DNA of 64,000 nucleotides, from the NCBI GenBank assembly GCA_964512995.1, contig CAZELM010000007.1:62001-126000 (forward strand). Reading direction: 5' to 3'. The stretch's first letter is position 1; every line of letters starts with the position of its first letter. Positions 25,378 through 34,209 of the stretch are shown in pieces. A model generated the notes under the pieces. It was not told the origin of the DNA and did no database searches. It saw nothing but the letters and a program-made list of their open reading frames with translations. A program made the translations under genes and the position numbers. Source of the stretch: CAZELM01 sp964512995 (GTDB taxonomy: Bacteria; CSSED10-310).

Positions 25378-27261
25378 GTGGGTGCTATTTTTGGTTGTAT
25401 AGGCCGTTTTGATGAAAAAGATATTGAAAACATGTCTGTTTCTCTCCGAGCACGAAGTCGGGAATCAAGTATTGTTTATCGATTTCCACAGGGATTTATG
25501 GGTTATTATCCAACGGTGCCTGAACAGGAACCTCTCTGTACGGACAACGCCAAAGCCTGTGAGACAATTATCGTTCTGGATGGATATCTGGGGAAAAATG
25601 CCGAACAATCTATCCATAAATCCATTCAGATTCTCTCATGTTCTGACGAAGCCCGTTTTTCATCACTATGTGGGCTTTTTTCTGCCGGTCTCTGGAGGAA
25701 AGAAACAGAAACACTGTATCTGTTGCGTGATCCTTCAGGATCTTATCCCTTGTATGCGGCCATCACACCCGAAGCAACCCTTTTCGCTTCATCTCCAGCA
25801 TCCATCCTGTCAACCGGAAAAGTGGCTCGCCAGTTAAATCTGCAGGCGGTTTCTCATTATCTCTCAATGATTTGTCCTCCGGATCCCATTACAATTTATG
25901 AAAACATCATGGCGATTCGTCCGGGTCATTATCTAAAAGTATTTTTTCAGCAGCATCAACTACATCGTTTCTGGCACCCAGCATGGTCGATACAGTCGGA
26001 TCATTCTATTTCGGATTTGGATAAGTGCCGGCAGTTGCGGTCAGCTCTGGAACAATCGGTGACGGATGCGATTCCCAAAAACCCTGAACATACAGGCTTC
26101 TTCTTGAGTGGCGGGACAGACACCAGTTCGATTGTGGCACTCGCCGCACAGGCAGGAATAAATCCCATTCACACATTTACCATTGGATACGATGGGATGG
26201 GTGATGGGTACGATGATTATAATGAATTTGAGTATGCATCCATCGTTTCCAGACGATTCTCCACACATCATCATGAAACTCGTATCACACCTGCTTTTCT
26301 GATCGATTCATTGCCCAAGATCATCACACATCTGGATCAACCATCGGGTGATGCTATCAACAGCTATCTCGTTTCCAGTACACTCCCTGAATCCATCCGA
26401 ATTGTTCTTACCGGAACAGGTGGCGATGAGATTTTTATTGGCAGTCATTGGTATAAACATCAGCATCGTCTTATTGAACGAACCCAGAAGTGGATGACTC
26501 TGCCGGAATGGATGCGTCAGTTTGCGCTCAGCGTCTCAAATGCATTCCCTTCAAATTTCATATCGTCGAAAATTTTAGCCTTGAATGCCCTGGCTGACGG
26601 CGTCCAGGCTCAGTATCGTCACATCAAATTCTTGTTCACAGAACTGGAAAAACGGGAATTGTTCAATAGCGGAATCTGGGACTCGATCACAGGGATAGCC
26701 AGAAGTGCAGATATCGTTGATATGTACGATCGATACCAGGCGAAATCCGATCCTGTCAATCGGATGGCTGCATTGTTATTTCAACATGAAGTTTCAAATC
26801 TGCAGTTGAGAGATGTTGATGCGATGTGTCATGCACGACAGATTGAGGCACGGAGTCCGCTGGTTGACAGACGCGTTCTGGAAGTTCTCGCTGGAACTCC
26901 GGGGTTTATAAAAGCACCGGAAGGGAAATTGCGATATCTGATGTTTTCCGCATTGGATGATGTGTTGCCTCATGAGACCCGGACTCGACGAAAAATGAGT
27001 TTCATCGTCCCCATGGATCTGTGGGCTCGGAGGGAGTTAAAAAAAGCGATATGCTATTTATTATCTCCAGAGGTCATCAAACGACGGGGATTATTCCAAC
27101 CGGAAGCCGTGGATAAGGTCAAGAAAGATTATTATGATCGGAACAAAGAAAGGCATCCATTCAAAATCTGGCTTCTGGCTCTTCTGGAACTCTGGTGCCG
27201 GTTTCATATTGATCAACCCCTGAACTCCAGTCCACCTGAACGGTTGGATGATTTATTATAG
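25378..27261 (+). CDS. Asparagine-synthase-like amidotransferase lacking catalytic Cys
   Basis: A 627-residue AsnB-type protein. The glutaminase (Ntn) half is recognisable (GLWRKETETLYLLRDPSGSY; FASSPASIL), but the N-terminus reads M-G-A-I-F-G where AsnB has M-C-G-I-F-G, so the nucleophile Cys is replaced and glutamine hydrolysis is unlikely. The synthetase half has a PP-loop variant SGGTDTSS, FTIGYDG, LTGTGGDEIF and EARSPLVDRRVLE. Such Cys-less members include beta-lactam synthetase and lasso-peptide cyclases, which adenylate a carboxylate and join it to an amine. GTG start follows GGGAG. The next gene begins 2 bases after its stop, so the two are coupled. Asparagine synthesis is doubtful; substrate unknown. 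Confidence 0.85.
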   Translation: MGAIFGCIGRFDEKDIENMSVSLRARSRESSIVYRFPQGFMGYYPTVPEQEPLCTDNAKACETIIVLDGYLGKNAEQSIHKSIQILSCSDEARFSSLCGLFSAGLWRKETETLYLLRDPSGSYPLYAAITPEATLFASSPASILSTGKVARQLNLQAVSHYLSMICPPDPITIYENIMAIRPGHYLKVFFQQHQLHRFWHPAWSIQSDHSISDLDKCRQLRSALEQSVTDAIPKNPEHTGFFLSGGTDTSSIVALAAQAGINPIHTFTIGYDGMGDGYDDYNEFEYASIVSRRFSTHHHETRITPAFLIDSLPKIITHLDQPSGDAINSYLVSSTLPESIRIVLTGTGGDEIFIGSHWYKHQHRLIERTQKWMTLPEWMRQFALSVSNAFPSNFISSKILALNALADGVQAQYRHIKFLFTELEKRELFNSGIWDSITGIARSADIVDMYDRYQAKSDPVNRMAALLFQHEVSNLQLRDVDAMCHARQIEARSPLVDRRVLEVLAGTPGFIKAPEGKLRYLMFSALDDVLPHETRTRRKMSFIVPMDLWARRELKKAICYLLSPEVIKRRGLFQPEAVDKVKKDYYDRNKERHPFKIWLLALLELWCRFHIDQPLNSSPPERLDDLL

Positions 27262-27263
27262 CA

Positions 27264-28538
27264 ATGCAGATCTTATTGATTGATCCAATGCCAAAGGGTG
27301 GGTTAAACTTCCCATTTCCGGTTCTTCCATTGGGTTTGTCTTTGATCGCGGGAGTCGCTATTGATCATGGAGCACAAGTCCACGCCGTATTTGGTGTTGG
27401 ATATGATGATGATCTGGTTCAATATTTAAAAAAATTCAAACCTGATATTGTCGGGATGCAGACGTTTATCAATAATTTTCATCTCTGCCTTGAAATTGCT
27501 GAAAATATCAAAACAAAATATCCAGATACACTCATCGTAATGGGTGGTGTCGAAGTTTCCAACAATCCTGATCAAGCATTCATCTCCCCTTTCGTCGATT
27601 GTGTTATCGTGGGAGAGGGCGAATTTATTTTCAAAAAGCTCCTGGAGAACACCGATGATGATTTGAGCCGTGTACCGGGTTTGATCTGGAGGGATGAATC
27701 CGGAAATATAACGAAAAACACCGGAGGGATGCTTATCGACAACCTTGATGAGATTCCTCCTATTCCCTATCCCTTGTTCTATCCTTCCAACCGGAAAATT
27801 CCCGTCGGTCATATCCTGACTCATCGAGGATGTAAATTTCATTGTAGCCATTGTCCTGTAAGGTTCCGTTCTGGTGTTTCCATCCGATCTCACTCATCTG
27901 CTTATATCATGAATACAATTCACTATCTGAAATCTACATTTGGGATATCTTCTATTGAATTTTTCGATGAGAATTTTACCATGCATCGGGATATTGTCAG
28001 TGAACTCTGTTCAGATATCGGTAAATTGGCTCTCGCATGGAATTGCACAGCCCGAATCACTCAACTCGATATGGAACTGGCAGAAGTTATGGCAAACTCG
28101 GGGTGTCAGAATATCGTGTTTGGAATAGGAAGTGCCGTCTCAAGACTCCAAAAAATCCTCGGAACGGATGAAGATTTAGACTATGCCGCACGAATCATCC
28201 GTGAATTGCGGAAAATGGGAGTGAAACCGATTGTGGTATTCAGTCTTGGGTTGCCAACTGAAACAAAGGAAGAATTTACTGAAACTGTAAACTATGCATT
28301 ACGACTGGATGCATATCAAATCCGTTTTGAACCATGCGCACCGATTCCTGGAACACGATTGCATGATATGGCGAAAGAAACAGGTCGATTCACCATTCGA
28401 TCATGGAGTGAGTATCTTCATCCTAGCCAAATTGTTTATATCCCGGCTGGACGAAGCCTCTGGGAATTCCGACTACGGCTTTTGATTGCCAAAGTCCGTG
28501 GAAAATCAAAAAACTATTATATGCGGGACATTGTTTAA
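27264..28538 (+). CDS. B12-binding-domain radical SAM enzyme
   Basis: A 424-residue protein. The N-terminal half (about 1-150) is a cobalamin-binding-like Rossmann domain (LLIDPMPKGGLNFPFPVLPLG, IVGMQTFINNFHL, IVMGGVEVSNNP, CVIVGEGE). The radical SAM core has C-K-F-H-C-S-H-C near residue 190 (THRGCKFHCSHCPVR). The barrel continues with SSIEFFDENFTMHRD, FGIGSAVSRLQKIL and PIVVFSLGLPTET. Enzymes of this class methylate unactivated carbons or make ring changes, often in natural-product or lipid pathways. It directly follows the Cys-less AsnB-like gene. Reaction and substrate cannot be inferred. ATG two bases after the preceding stop. Confidence 0.9.
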   Translation: MQILLIDPMPKGGLNFPFPVLPLGLSLIAGVAIDHGAQVHAVFGVGYDDDLVQYLKKFKPDIVGMQTFINNFHLCLEIAENIKTKYPDTLIVMGGVEVSNNPDQAFISPFVDCVIVGEGEFIFKKLLENTDDDLSRVPGLIWRDESGNITKNTGGMLIDNLDEIPPIPYPLFYPSNRKIPVGHILTHRGCKFHCSHCPVRFRSGVSIRSHSSAYIMNTIHYLKSTFGISSIEFFDENFTMHRDIVSELCSDIGKLALAWNCTARITQLDMELAEVMANSGCQNIVFGIGSAVSRLQKILGTDEDLDYAARIIRELRKMGVKPIVVFSLGLPTETKEEFTETVNYALRLDAYQIRFEPCAPIPGTRLHDMAKETGRFTIRSWSEYLHPSQIVYIPAGRSLWEFRLRLLIAKVRGKSKNYYMRDIV

Positions 28539-28553
28539 GAAGGAGTAAAAAGT

Positions 28554-28865
28554 ATGAATGATAAATCCATGAAAGAACGAAAACTTAAAATTCAGATAGA
28601 TTCTCAACATGAAAATGGTGCATATTCCAATTTCTTCACCATCATCTCGACTGAAACGGAATTCATCTTTGATTTTGGCTTATTTGTCCCAAACCGTGAT
28701 TCCATCAAGATTGAGAGCCGGGTTATTTTAAATCCGCGCGCAGCCAAACAGTTGATGCACGCGCTTGCCCAAAATATCCAAAATTATGAAGCAAAAAATG
28801 GCGAGATAAAACTGCCTCCTCCACCGGTAAGGATCCCTGGAAAACCACCTGAATTTTCTCAGTAG
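28554..28865 (+). CDS. DUF3467 family protein
   Basis: A 103-residue protein matching DUF3467: YSNFFTIISTETEFIFDFGL near the start, then IESRVILNPRAAKQLMHALAQNI and YEAKNGEIKLPPPP. The biochemical role of this family is not known. It lies 15 bases after the B12 radical SAM gene with GGAG upstream, so belongs to the same operon. A small cytoplasmic beta-rich accessory protein is the most that can be said. The following convergent gene is mtnP, separated by a stem-loop. Confidence 0.85.
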   Translation: MNDKSMKERKLKIQIDSQHENGAYSNFFTIISTETEFIFDFGLFVPNRDSIKIESRVILNPRAAKQLMHALAQNIQNYEAKNGEIKLPPPPVRIPGKPPEFSQ

Positions 28866-28879
28866 AAGTGGAAGATCAC

Positions 28880-28918
28880 GGATAGCAGAAATACTCGAAT
28901 CGACAATCTCTGCTATCC
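28880..28918 (+). terminator. Stem-loop between convergent genes
   Basis: A perfect 10-base-pair inverted repeat (GGATAGCAGA at 28880-28889 with TCTGCTATCC at 28909-28918) encloses 19 bases between the stops of the DUF3467 gene and mtnP. No T-run follows on the + strand, so termination would be weak or Rho-aided; it could serve both strands. Confidence 0.4.
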
Positions 28919-28940
28919 ATCAGGGTTGGTTTCATCTCAA

Positions 28941-29801
28941 CTATTCCTGAATGTATTTCCCAATCAAGGGCTGCCAATCTTTCCGGATTTGACGCGGAAT
29001 GGAAGCTGGATCTGTAATGAAGGCGTTTTTCAAGGCATCCCGGCATTTACAGCTCGATTCGCTGTGAATTTGGGGAACAATCATCCGTATCAGATGTTTA
29101 ACATTTTCGGTGTTGGAACGGATATTTTCGAGAACTGATGCGATCTCGACTTCTTCATTATCTTTCCAAACATCATAATCCGTCACCAATCCGACGGTGG
29201 CATAACACATTTCTGCTTCACGCGCCAATTTTGCCTCAGGAAGAGCAGTCATTCCAATCAACGAAGCTCCCCATGATCGATGCATTGCACTCTCCGCCTT
29301 TGTTGAAAACAATGGTCCTTCCATGCAGACGTAAACACCTCCTTCATGAGTCTTTACTCCGATATCACGGCCGGTCTGAGCCAGAAGAGCCGATAATTTT
29401 AAGCAAAACGGATCTGCAAATCCGACATGTATGGCGAATGGATCAAAAAAACTATTGGCACGATTCTTCGTTCGATCAATGATCTGATCAGGGATCACAA
29501 AATCTCGCGGTGATATCTCCTCTTTCAAGCTTCCAACAGCGCTCACGGAAATGATCGTTGATACGCCAAGCTGTTTCAGAGCAAAAATATTGGCTCGGTA
29601 ATTAACATGCGATGGATTCACTCGGTGGCCAATTCCATGACGGGGAAGAAAAGCCACTGCTCGATCACCAATTTCAAATATCAATATATCATCTGATGGC
29701 TCACCGAAAGGTGTTGATATGTGAACCCGTTCAAGCATCCGAACGCCTGGAATATTATACAAGCCACTACCACCGATCACTGCAATTGCTGCTTTTATCA
29801 T
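28941..29801 (-). CDS. mtnP: S-methyl-5'-thioadenosine phosphorylase
   Basis: A 286-residue purine phosphorylase of the MTAP class. Family motifs are IGGSGLYNI, TPFGEPSDD, FLPRHGIGHRVNPSHVNYRANI, VSAVGSLKEEISPRDFVIPDQIIDRT, VCMEGPLFSTKAES, GMTALPEAKLAREAEMCYA and DYDVW. It cleaves methylthioadenosine from polyamine or SAM metabolism to adenine and methylthioribose-1-phosphate. Length matches MTAP. A strong AGGAGG lies ahead of the ATG. Divergent from folK with 185 bases between; no other methionine-salvage genes are here. Pure purine nucleoside phosphorylase is less likely given these motifs. Confidence 0.93.
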   Translation of the reverse strand: MIKAAIAVIGGSGLYNIPGVRMLERVHISTPFGEPSDDILIFEIGDRAVAFLPRHGIGHRVNPSHVNYRANIFALKQLGVSTIISVSAVGSLKEEISPRDFVIPDQIIDRTKNRANSFFDPFAIHVGFADPFCLKLSALLAQTGRDIGVKTHEGGVYVCMEGPLFSTKAESAMHRSWGASLIGMTALPEAKLAREAEMCYATVGLVTDYDVWKDNEEVEIASVLENIRSNTENVKHLIRMIVPQIHSESSCKCRDALKNAFITDPASIPRQIRKDWQPLIGKYIQE

Positions 29802-29986
29802 CCTATTCCTCCTATCGATTCTTATAGTGTCAAGATTAGGGTAAAATGAACAATTTTGTAAATTGCCCTATTTATCATATCACGATAGAGTTGCTATTTC
29901 ATCACTCAATATCCTCGCTTTTATCCGATATTCAACTAGAAATGACGATGGCGATGGTGATACATTGATCAGAAGTGGAGGTTTCA

Positions 29987-30496
29987 TTGCAGACTGTCAT
30001 CATCGGAATTGGATCAAATCTGGATAATCCTCAAGCACAATGCGTTCGTGCTCTCGATTATCTATGCGAAGGGACAGAATGCTTCATCATTTCAACATCA
30101 AGCTGGTATCTCACTGAACCTTTTGGATATGCATCACAGCCTTGGTTCATCAATGGCGCAGTCGAGTTGAAAACAAACATCAGTCCACTGGATCTGTTGT
30201 ATCGGTGTAAAGCGATCGAACATAAAATGGGTCGTGTTCAAACTGTGAAATGGGGTCCCCGAATCATTGATCTGGATATTTTATTATGGGAGCGATGTGT
30301 GTTTCGTTCGAAAATTTTGAAAATACCTCATCCATTGATGCATCTGCGTCGATTTGTCCTCCATCCTATTTGTGATTTGAATCCAGAGATCACACATCCA
30401 CTATTAGGAATCACCATGAGAGAGTTGTTGGAGAATCTGGAAGATCGATCCAGTATTTTTGCGATCCATGAAGAATCAGGGAGTTTAGGATTATGA
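29987..30496 (+). CDS. folK: 6-hydroxymethyl-7,8-dihydropterin pyrophosphokinase
   Basis: A 169-residue HPPK. Motifs are IIGIGSNLDNPQAQC, SSWYLTEPFGYASQPWFINGAVEL and the catalytic MGRVQTVKWGPRIIDLDILLWE (RxxxRWxPRxIDLDIL), then IPHPLMHLRRFVLHP. It transfers pyrophosphate from ATP to the pterin just before the FolP step. GGAGG at 29977-29981 is 5 bases from a TTG at 29987, chosen over a GTG at 29975 that overlaps that ribosome binding site. The stop overlaps panB (ATGA), starting a tightly packed operon. Confidence 0.95.
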   Translation: MQTVIIGIGSNLDNPQAQCVRALDYLCEGTECFIISTSSWYLTEPFGYASQPWFINGAVELKTNISPLDLLYRCKAIEHKMGRVQTVKWGPRIIDLDILLWERCVFRSKILKIPHPLMHLRRFVLHPICDLNPEITHPLLGITMRELLENLEDRSSIFAIHEESGSLGL

Positions 30497-31302
30497 AACG
30501 AAAACCCATTACTGTTCCGCAGATCATTTCACGAAAAGGAAGTACTAAAATTGTTATGTTGACCGCTTATGATACTCCAACCGCAGCGATTTTGGATGAA
30601 GCGGGGGTGGATATCGTTCTTGTTGGGGACAGTGTTGGAACTGCCCACCTGGGTTACTCCACAACACTGCCTGTACGGATGCCGGAGATATTGCATCATA
30701 TCCGGGCTGTCGCACGTGGTATTCAACATTGTCTGATCGTTGGCGACCTTCCATTCGGTTCTTATCAGATCTCTCCTGCCGAAGCGAAACGGAATGCCAT
30801 TGAATGCATCAAAGCAGGAGCTCATGCAGTGAAACTAGAAGGCAGCAACTATGCGATTGTTATAGAAGAACTTGTTCAAGCCGGGATTCCTGTTATGGGT
30901 CATATCGGGCTTACTCCTCAATCCATTCATAAATTCGGAGGATACAAGATTCAGGGGAAACAGGAGCACGATCGAATCCGTTTGGTCGAAAGCGCTGAGA
31001 AACTTCAAAATGCCGGCGTTTTTTCCATTGTCATCGAGTGTGTACCTGCTTTGACGGCAAAGGCAATCACGGACGCTGTTACCATTCCAACAATCGGAAT
31101 TGGTGCGGGTTTGGATTGCGATGGCCAAGTTCTGGTTATCACTGATTTATTAGGAACGACGCCACATTTTAAACCGAAATTTGTGAAGCAATATGCTAAC
31201 CTCCATTCCATCATTACAGATGCTGTGAAACAATTCAGTGATGATGTGCGTGGAAGGAGTTTCCCGACACCTGAATTCAGTTATCATGAGGAAAACGAAT
31301 GA
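30493..31302 (+). CDS. panB: 3-methyl-2-oxobutanoate hydroxymethyltransferase
   Basis: A 269-residue ketopantoate hydroxymethyltransferase, first step of pantothenate synthesis from 2-oxoisovalerate and methylene-tetrahydrofolate. Motifs include MLTAYDTPTAAILDEAGVD, LVGDSVGTAHLGYSTT, VGDLPFGSYQ, AVKLEGS, MGHIGLTPQS, VIECVP and TIGIGAGLDCDGQVLVITDLLG. Length is standard. It overlaps folK and panC by ATGA junctions, so translation is coupled. Its folate substrate makes the folK link functionally sensible. Confidence 0.97.
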   Translation: MKRKPITVPQIISRKGSTKIVMLTAYDTPTAAILDEAGVDIVLVGDSVGTAHLGYSTTLPVRMPEILHHIRAVARGIQHCLIVGDLPFGSYQISPAEAKRNAIECIKAGAHAVKLEGSNYAIVIEELVQAGIPVMGHIGLTPQSIHKFGGYKIQGKQEHDRIRLVESAEKLQNAGVFSIVIECVPALTAKAITDAVTIPTIGIGAGLDCDGQVLVITDLLGTTPHFKPKFVKQYANLHSIITDAVKQFSDDVRGRSFPTPEFSYHEENE

Positions 31303-32150
31303 AACTCATCAGAATGAAAAATGCATTTCGAAAAGCGGTCAAAGACTACCGTCTGAAAAATCCAGAAAGAATGATCGGATTTATTCCGACGATGGGGTAT
31401 CTTCATGAAGGCCATAATTCACTCATTCGAACATGTCGATCCGAGAATGATCTGGTCATCGTCAGCATCTATGTCAATCCAACTCAGTTTGCTCCAAACG
31501 AAGATTTCTCTAAATATCCAAGAGACGAGGAACGGGATATCTATATGTGCCAGAAATCCGGTGTGGACATTTTATACATTCCTGATCCAGCGGAAATGTA
31601 TAAAGCGGACCACTCGACGATGGTTGTCGAATCTGCTTTATCAAAACCATTATGTGGAAAATTCAGACCCGGACATTTTGATGGAGTGGCTACGATTGTC
31701 ATCAAATTGCTGTGCTTAGCGACACCGGATTACATTTATCTTGGGAGTAAGGATGGTCAGCAGGCAATTATCATCAAACGAATCGTTCGTGATTTAGACC
31801 TGGATACGGATATTCGGATTTTGCCAACGGTGAGGGAACCTGACGGATTGGCTATGAGTTCACGAAATATCTATCTCACTACGGAAAACCGTTCTAAAGC
31901 ATCTGTCATTTACAGATCATTATGTGCGGCTCAGGAAAAATTCACTCAAGGCGAACGTCGAAGTGATATACTGGTAAAAACTGTTCGTGACATGATTGAA
32001 ACCGTACCTGAATTCACGATTCAGTATATCGAATGTCGGGATCTCGATAATCTCCAGGAAAATGACACAATTTCTCGTAGTAATATCCTCGCTGTCGCTG
32101 CAATTATTGATTCTGTTCGATTGATTGATAATATTATTCTGGAAATATAG
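31299..32150 (+). CDS. panC: Pantoate--beta-alanine ligase
   Basis: A 283-residue pantothenate synthetase. ATP-binding HxGH is in GYLHEGHNSLI, with TMGYLHEG before it. Further motifs are SIYVNPTQFAPNEDFSKYPRD, CGKFRPGHFDGVATIV, YLGSKDGQQAIIIKR, PTVREPDGLAMSSRNIYL and YIECRDLDNL. It joins pantoate to beta-alanine. The standard family length and motif order leave no doubt. It overlaps panB by ATGA and precedes nif3 by 9 bases. Confidence 0.97.
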   Translation: MKLIRMKNAFRKAVKDYRLKNPERMIGFIPTMGYLHEGHNSLIRTCRSENDLVIVSIYVNPTQFAPNEDFSKYPRDEERDIYMCQKSGVDILYIPDPAEMYKADHSTMVVESALSKPLCGKFRPGHFDGVATIVIKLLCLATPDYIYLGSKDGQQAIIIKRIVRDLDLDTDIRILPTVREPDGLAMSSRNIYLTTENRSKASVIYRSLCAAQEKFTQGERRSDILVKTVRDMIETVPEFTIQYIECRDLDNLQENDTISRSNILAVAAIIDSVRLIDNIILEI

Positions 32151-32159
32151 GAGTTACCG

Positions 32160-32906
32160 ATGGTTGCACGTGATGATATCTTAAAATATTTGAATGAACT
32201 TCTTCGAGTTGAATCTTTTTCAGATTATTGTGTGAATGGCCTTCAGGTCGAAGGGAAACAGCTTATCGAATCAATTGCTGTAGGGGTTTCCATCTCTAAC
32301 GAGCTGTTTCAATCAGCTATCCAGCTCAATGCTGATCTCATCATTGTTCATCATGGACTTTTCTGGAGAGGAACCAGACACCCATTTGCACTCACAGGTA
32401 TCATGAAGAATCGGGTGAAACGGCTATTGGATCATGATATCAATCTGGCAGCGTTTCACCTTCCGCTGGATGCTCATCCCGAACTCGGGAATAATGCTCA
32501 GATATTACATCGAATAGGTGGAACGCAACTTGTTCCTTTTGATGTTGGTTTTATCGGTGCGTTGCCGACGGAAAAATCGATCAATATGGTGAAATTCGAA
32601 CTGGATGCGCTTCTACCCAATCCTTCACATCTTTTTACCAGGAGTTCGCATGCTGTCCAACGCGTTGCTGTTGTATCGGGTGGAGCGAGTCATCTAGTTG
32701 AATCTGCAACTCTGGCCGGGGCTGACTTGTTTGTAACTGGAGAGGCTTCAGAGCCGATTCCCCGACTAATTGAAGAACTCGGAATTCACTTCATCTCCGC
32801 CGGGCATTACAATTCCGAACGATTCGGACCGATGGCTTTGGGTGACCATCTTAAAAATATTTTTGATCTTCCAGTTTCATTCATCGATATCGACAATCCG
32901 ATATAA
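32160..32906 (+). CDS. Nif3-like dinuclear metal centre protein
   Basis: A 248-residue protein of the NIF3/DUF34 family (GTP cyclohydrolase I type 2-like). Metal-site motifs include NGLQVEGK, LIIVHHGLFWRG, NLAAFHLPLDAHPELGNNAQI, and near the C-terminus ADLFVTGEASEP with SAGHYNSERFGPMALGDHL. The family binds two metals and is nearly universal, but its reaction is unsettled. ATG follows AGGAG. It sits in the folK-panB-panC run and only 2 bases before the GH84 gene. The ~100-residue insert found in some Nif3 proteins is absent. Confidence 0.92.
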   Translation: MVARDDILKYLNELLRVESFSDYCVNGLQVEGKQLIESIAVGVSISNELFQSAIQLNADLIIVHHGLFWRGTRHPFALTGIMKNRVKRLLDHDINLAAFHLPLDAHPELGNNAQILHRIGGTQLVPFDVGFIGALPTEKSINMVKFELDALLPNPSHLFTRSSHAVQRVAVVSGGASHLVESATLAGADLFVTGEASEPIPRLIEELGIHFISAGHYNSERFGPMALGDHLKNIFDLPVSFIDIDNPI

Positions 32907-32908
32907 AA

Positions 32909-34165
32909 ATGATGAATAAACCATTTCGAATCCGTGGTGTGATAGAAGGATTTTATGGAGTTCCATGGACCTTCGACCATCGATTTACATTGCTGGAGAG
33001 AATGAATCGATGGGGGTTGAATACGTATATGTACGCTCCCAAATTTGACATCAAACATCGCTTGAAATGGGCTGAACCGTATTCAGAAAATGAGCTTCAT
33101 CACTTTAAGGACCTTATCAATCGAGCGATTTCAAAAGGGATTAATGTAATTTTCTCCGTGTCGCCCGGTTTATCCTTTGATATGGATAATCCCAGAGACG
33201 AGGAAAGACTTCGAGACAAGTTACAGAAATTTATCGATATCGGTGCAACATCTCTGGCTATTTTGCTCGATGATATTCCCTATCACCGAGCCAATTGTGG
33301 TGACCATATCAAACTGCTGCATGGTCTGATGAAGGGCTTCTCGTCGCATGTTGAGTGGTTTTTCTGCCCAACCGCTTATAGCAATTGGCATTTAAAAAAT
33401 TGGGCTGGTGCTGAAGAATATTTGAACAGACTTGGCAAGGACCTGAATTCAGAAGTATCTCTGTTCTGGACAGGTCCGACAATAATATCCAGGGAAATAA
33501 CCAGAATGGATATCGACCCGATCAATGATATCGTGAAAAGGAAAATTGTTTTGTGGGATAATTTTACCGCAGATGATTACACACCCGCCCATACTATTTT
33601 TCCCGGTCCTGTCACAGGAAGGGCTTCTGATCTGGATCAATCCTGCGCTGGGATTTTATTGAATCCATCCCAATATTTTTATATCAGCCTGCTTTCCATA
33701 GAAACGCTATCAGACTATGTGTCCGATCCAGGACATTATCATCCCCATAATTCCTGGCAATCCGTGATCGATCGGACATTTCCAGATAAAAGCGGTCTTC
33801 TGACTATGGTTTTAGGTTATTTCTATACCCCAGCGGATGTTTCAGAGGAATGGCTGACATTGTTGAATGATATTCACCAATGGTTTCTGAAGAGCTGTCC
33901 CATGGGTAATCACTCCCCCGAAGATAGGATCAGAACACTTTTAACGCTTATAAAGAAAGATGAAAATTTGCTGGATTATTCACCATTGTGGGAAGAAATC
34001 TTTCGGCATGTTCAAACACTTGTTGGAGATCTTGAATATCTTTTTCGGGCAGTCGAACGAATTCGATCCGGATTGATTGAGCCGGACTCTATCTTTCCAT
34101 CGAGAGACCGTCGATGGTCGAGTCCAATCAATCTATTAGTAAATCGGTTAAAAGATGACTTATAA
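32909..34165 (+). CDS. GH84-family beta-N-acetylglucosaminidase, cytoplasmic
   Basis: A 418-residue protein with the GH84 (O-GlcNAcase/NagJ-type) catalytic barrel. RGVIEGFYGVPW lies at 9-20. The double aspartate catalytic pair D121-D122 (LLDDIP) acts by substrate-assisted catalysis. Also seen are FFCPTAYSN, LFWTGPTIISREIT and WDNFTADDYTP. There is no signal peptide, so it should be cytoplasmic, unlike secreted clostridial relatives. It ends after a helical region without extra binding modules. It lies between nif3 and a HEAT-repeat gene, with mraY beyond, so a role on GlcNAc-containing cell-wall intermediates or glycoproteins inside the cell is plausible but unproved. Confidence 0.9.
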   Translation: MMNKPFRIRGVIEGFYGVPWTFDHRFTLLERMNRWGLNTYMYAPKFDIKHRLKWAEPYSENELHHFKDLINRAISKGINVIFSVSPGLSFDMDNPRDEERLRDKLQKFIDIGATSLAILLDDIPYHRANCGDHIKLLHGLMKGFSSHVEWFFCPTAYSNWHLKNWAGAEEYLNRLGKDLNSEVSLFWTGPTIISREITRMDIDPINDIVKRKIVLWDNFTADDYTPAHTIFPGPVTGRASDLDQSCAGILLNPSQYFYISLLSIETLSDYVSDPGHYHPHNSWQSVIDRTFPDKSGLLTMVLGYFYTPADVSEEWLTLLNDIHQWFLKSCPMGNHSPEDRIRTLLTLIKKDENLLDYSPLWEEIFRHVQTLVGDLEYLFRAVERIRSGLIEPDSIFPSRDRRWSSPINLLVNRLKDDL

Positions 34166-34209
34166 CCGTTTCTCACTCTTGTATCCAAATAGAAAGCAAA
34201 TATCACGTT

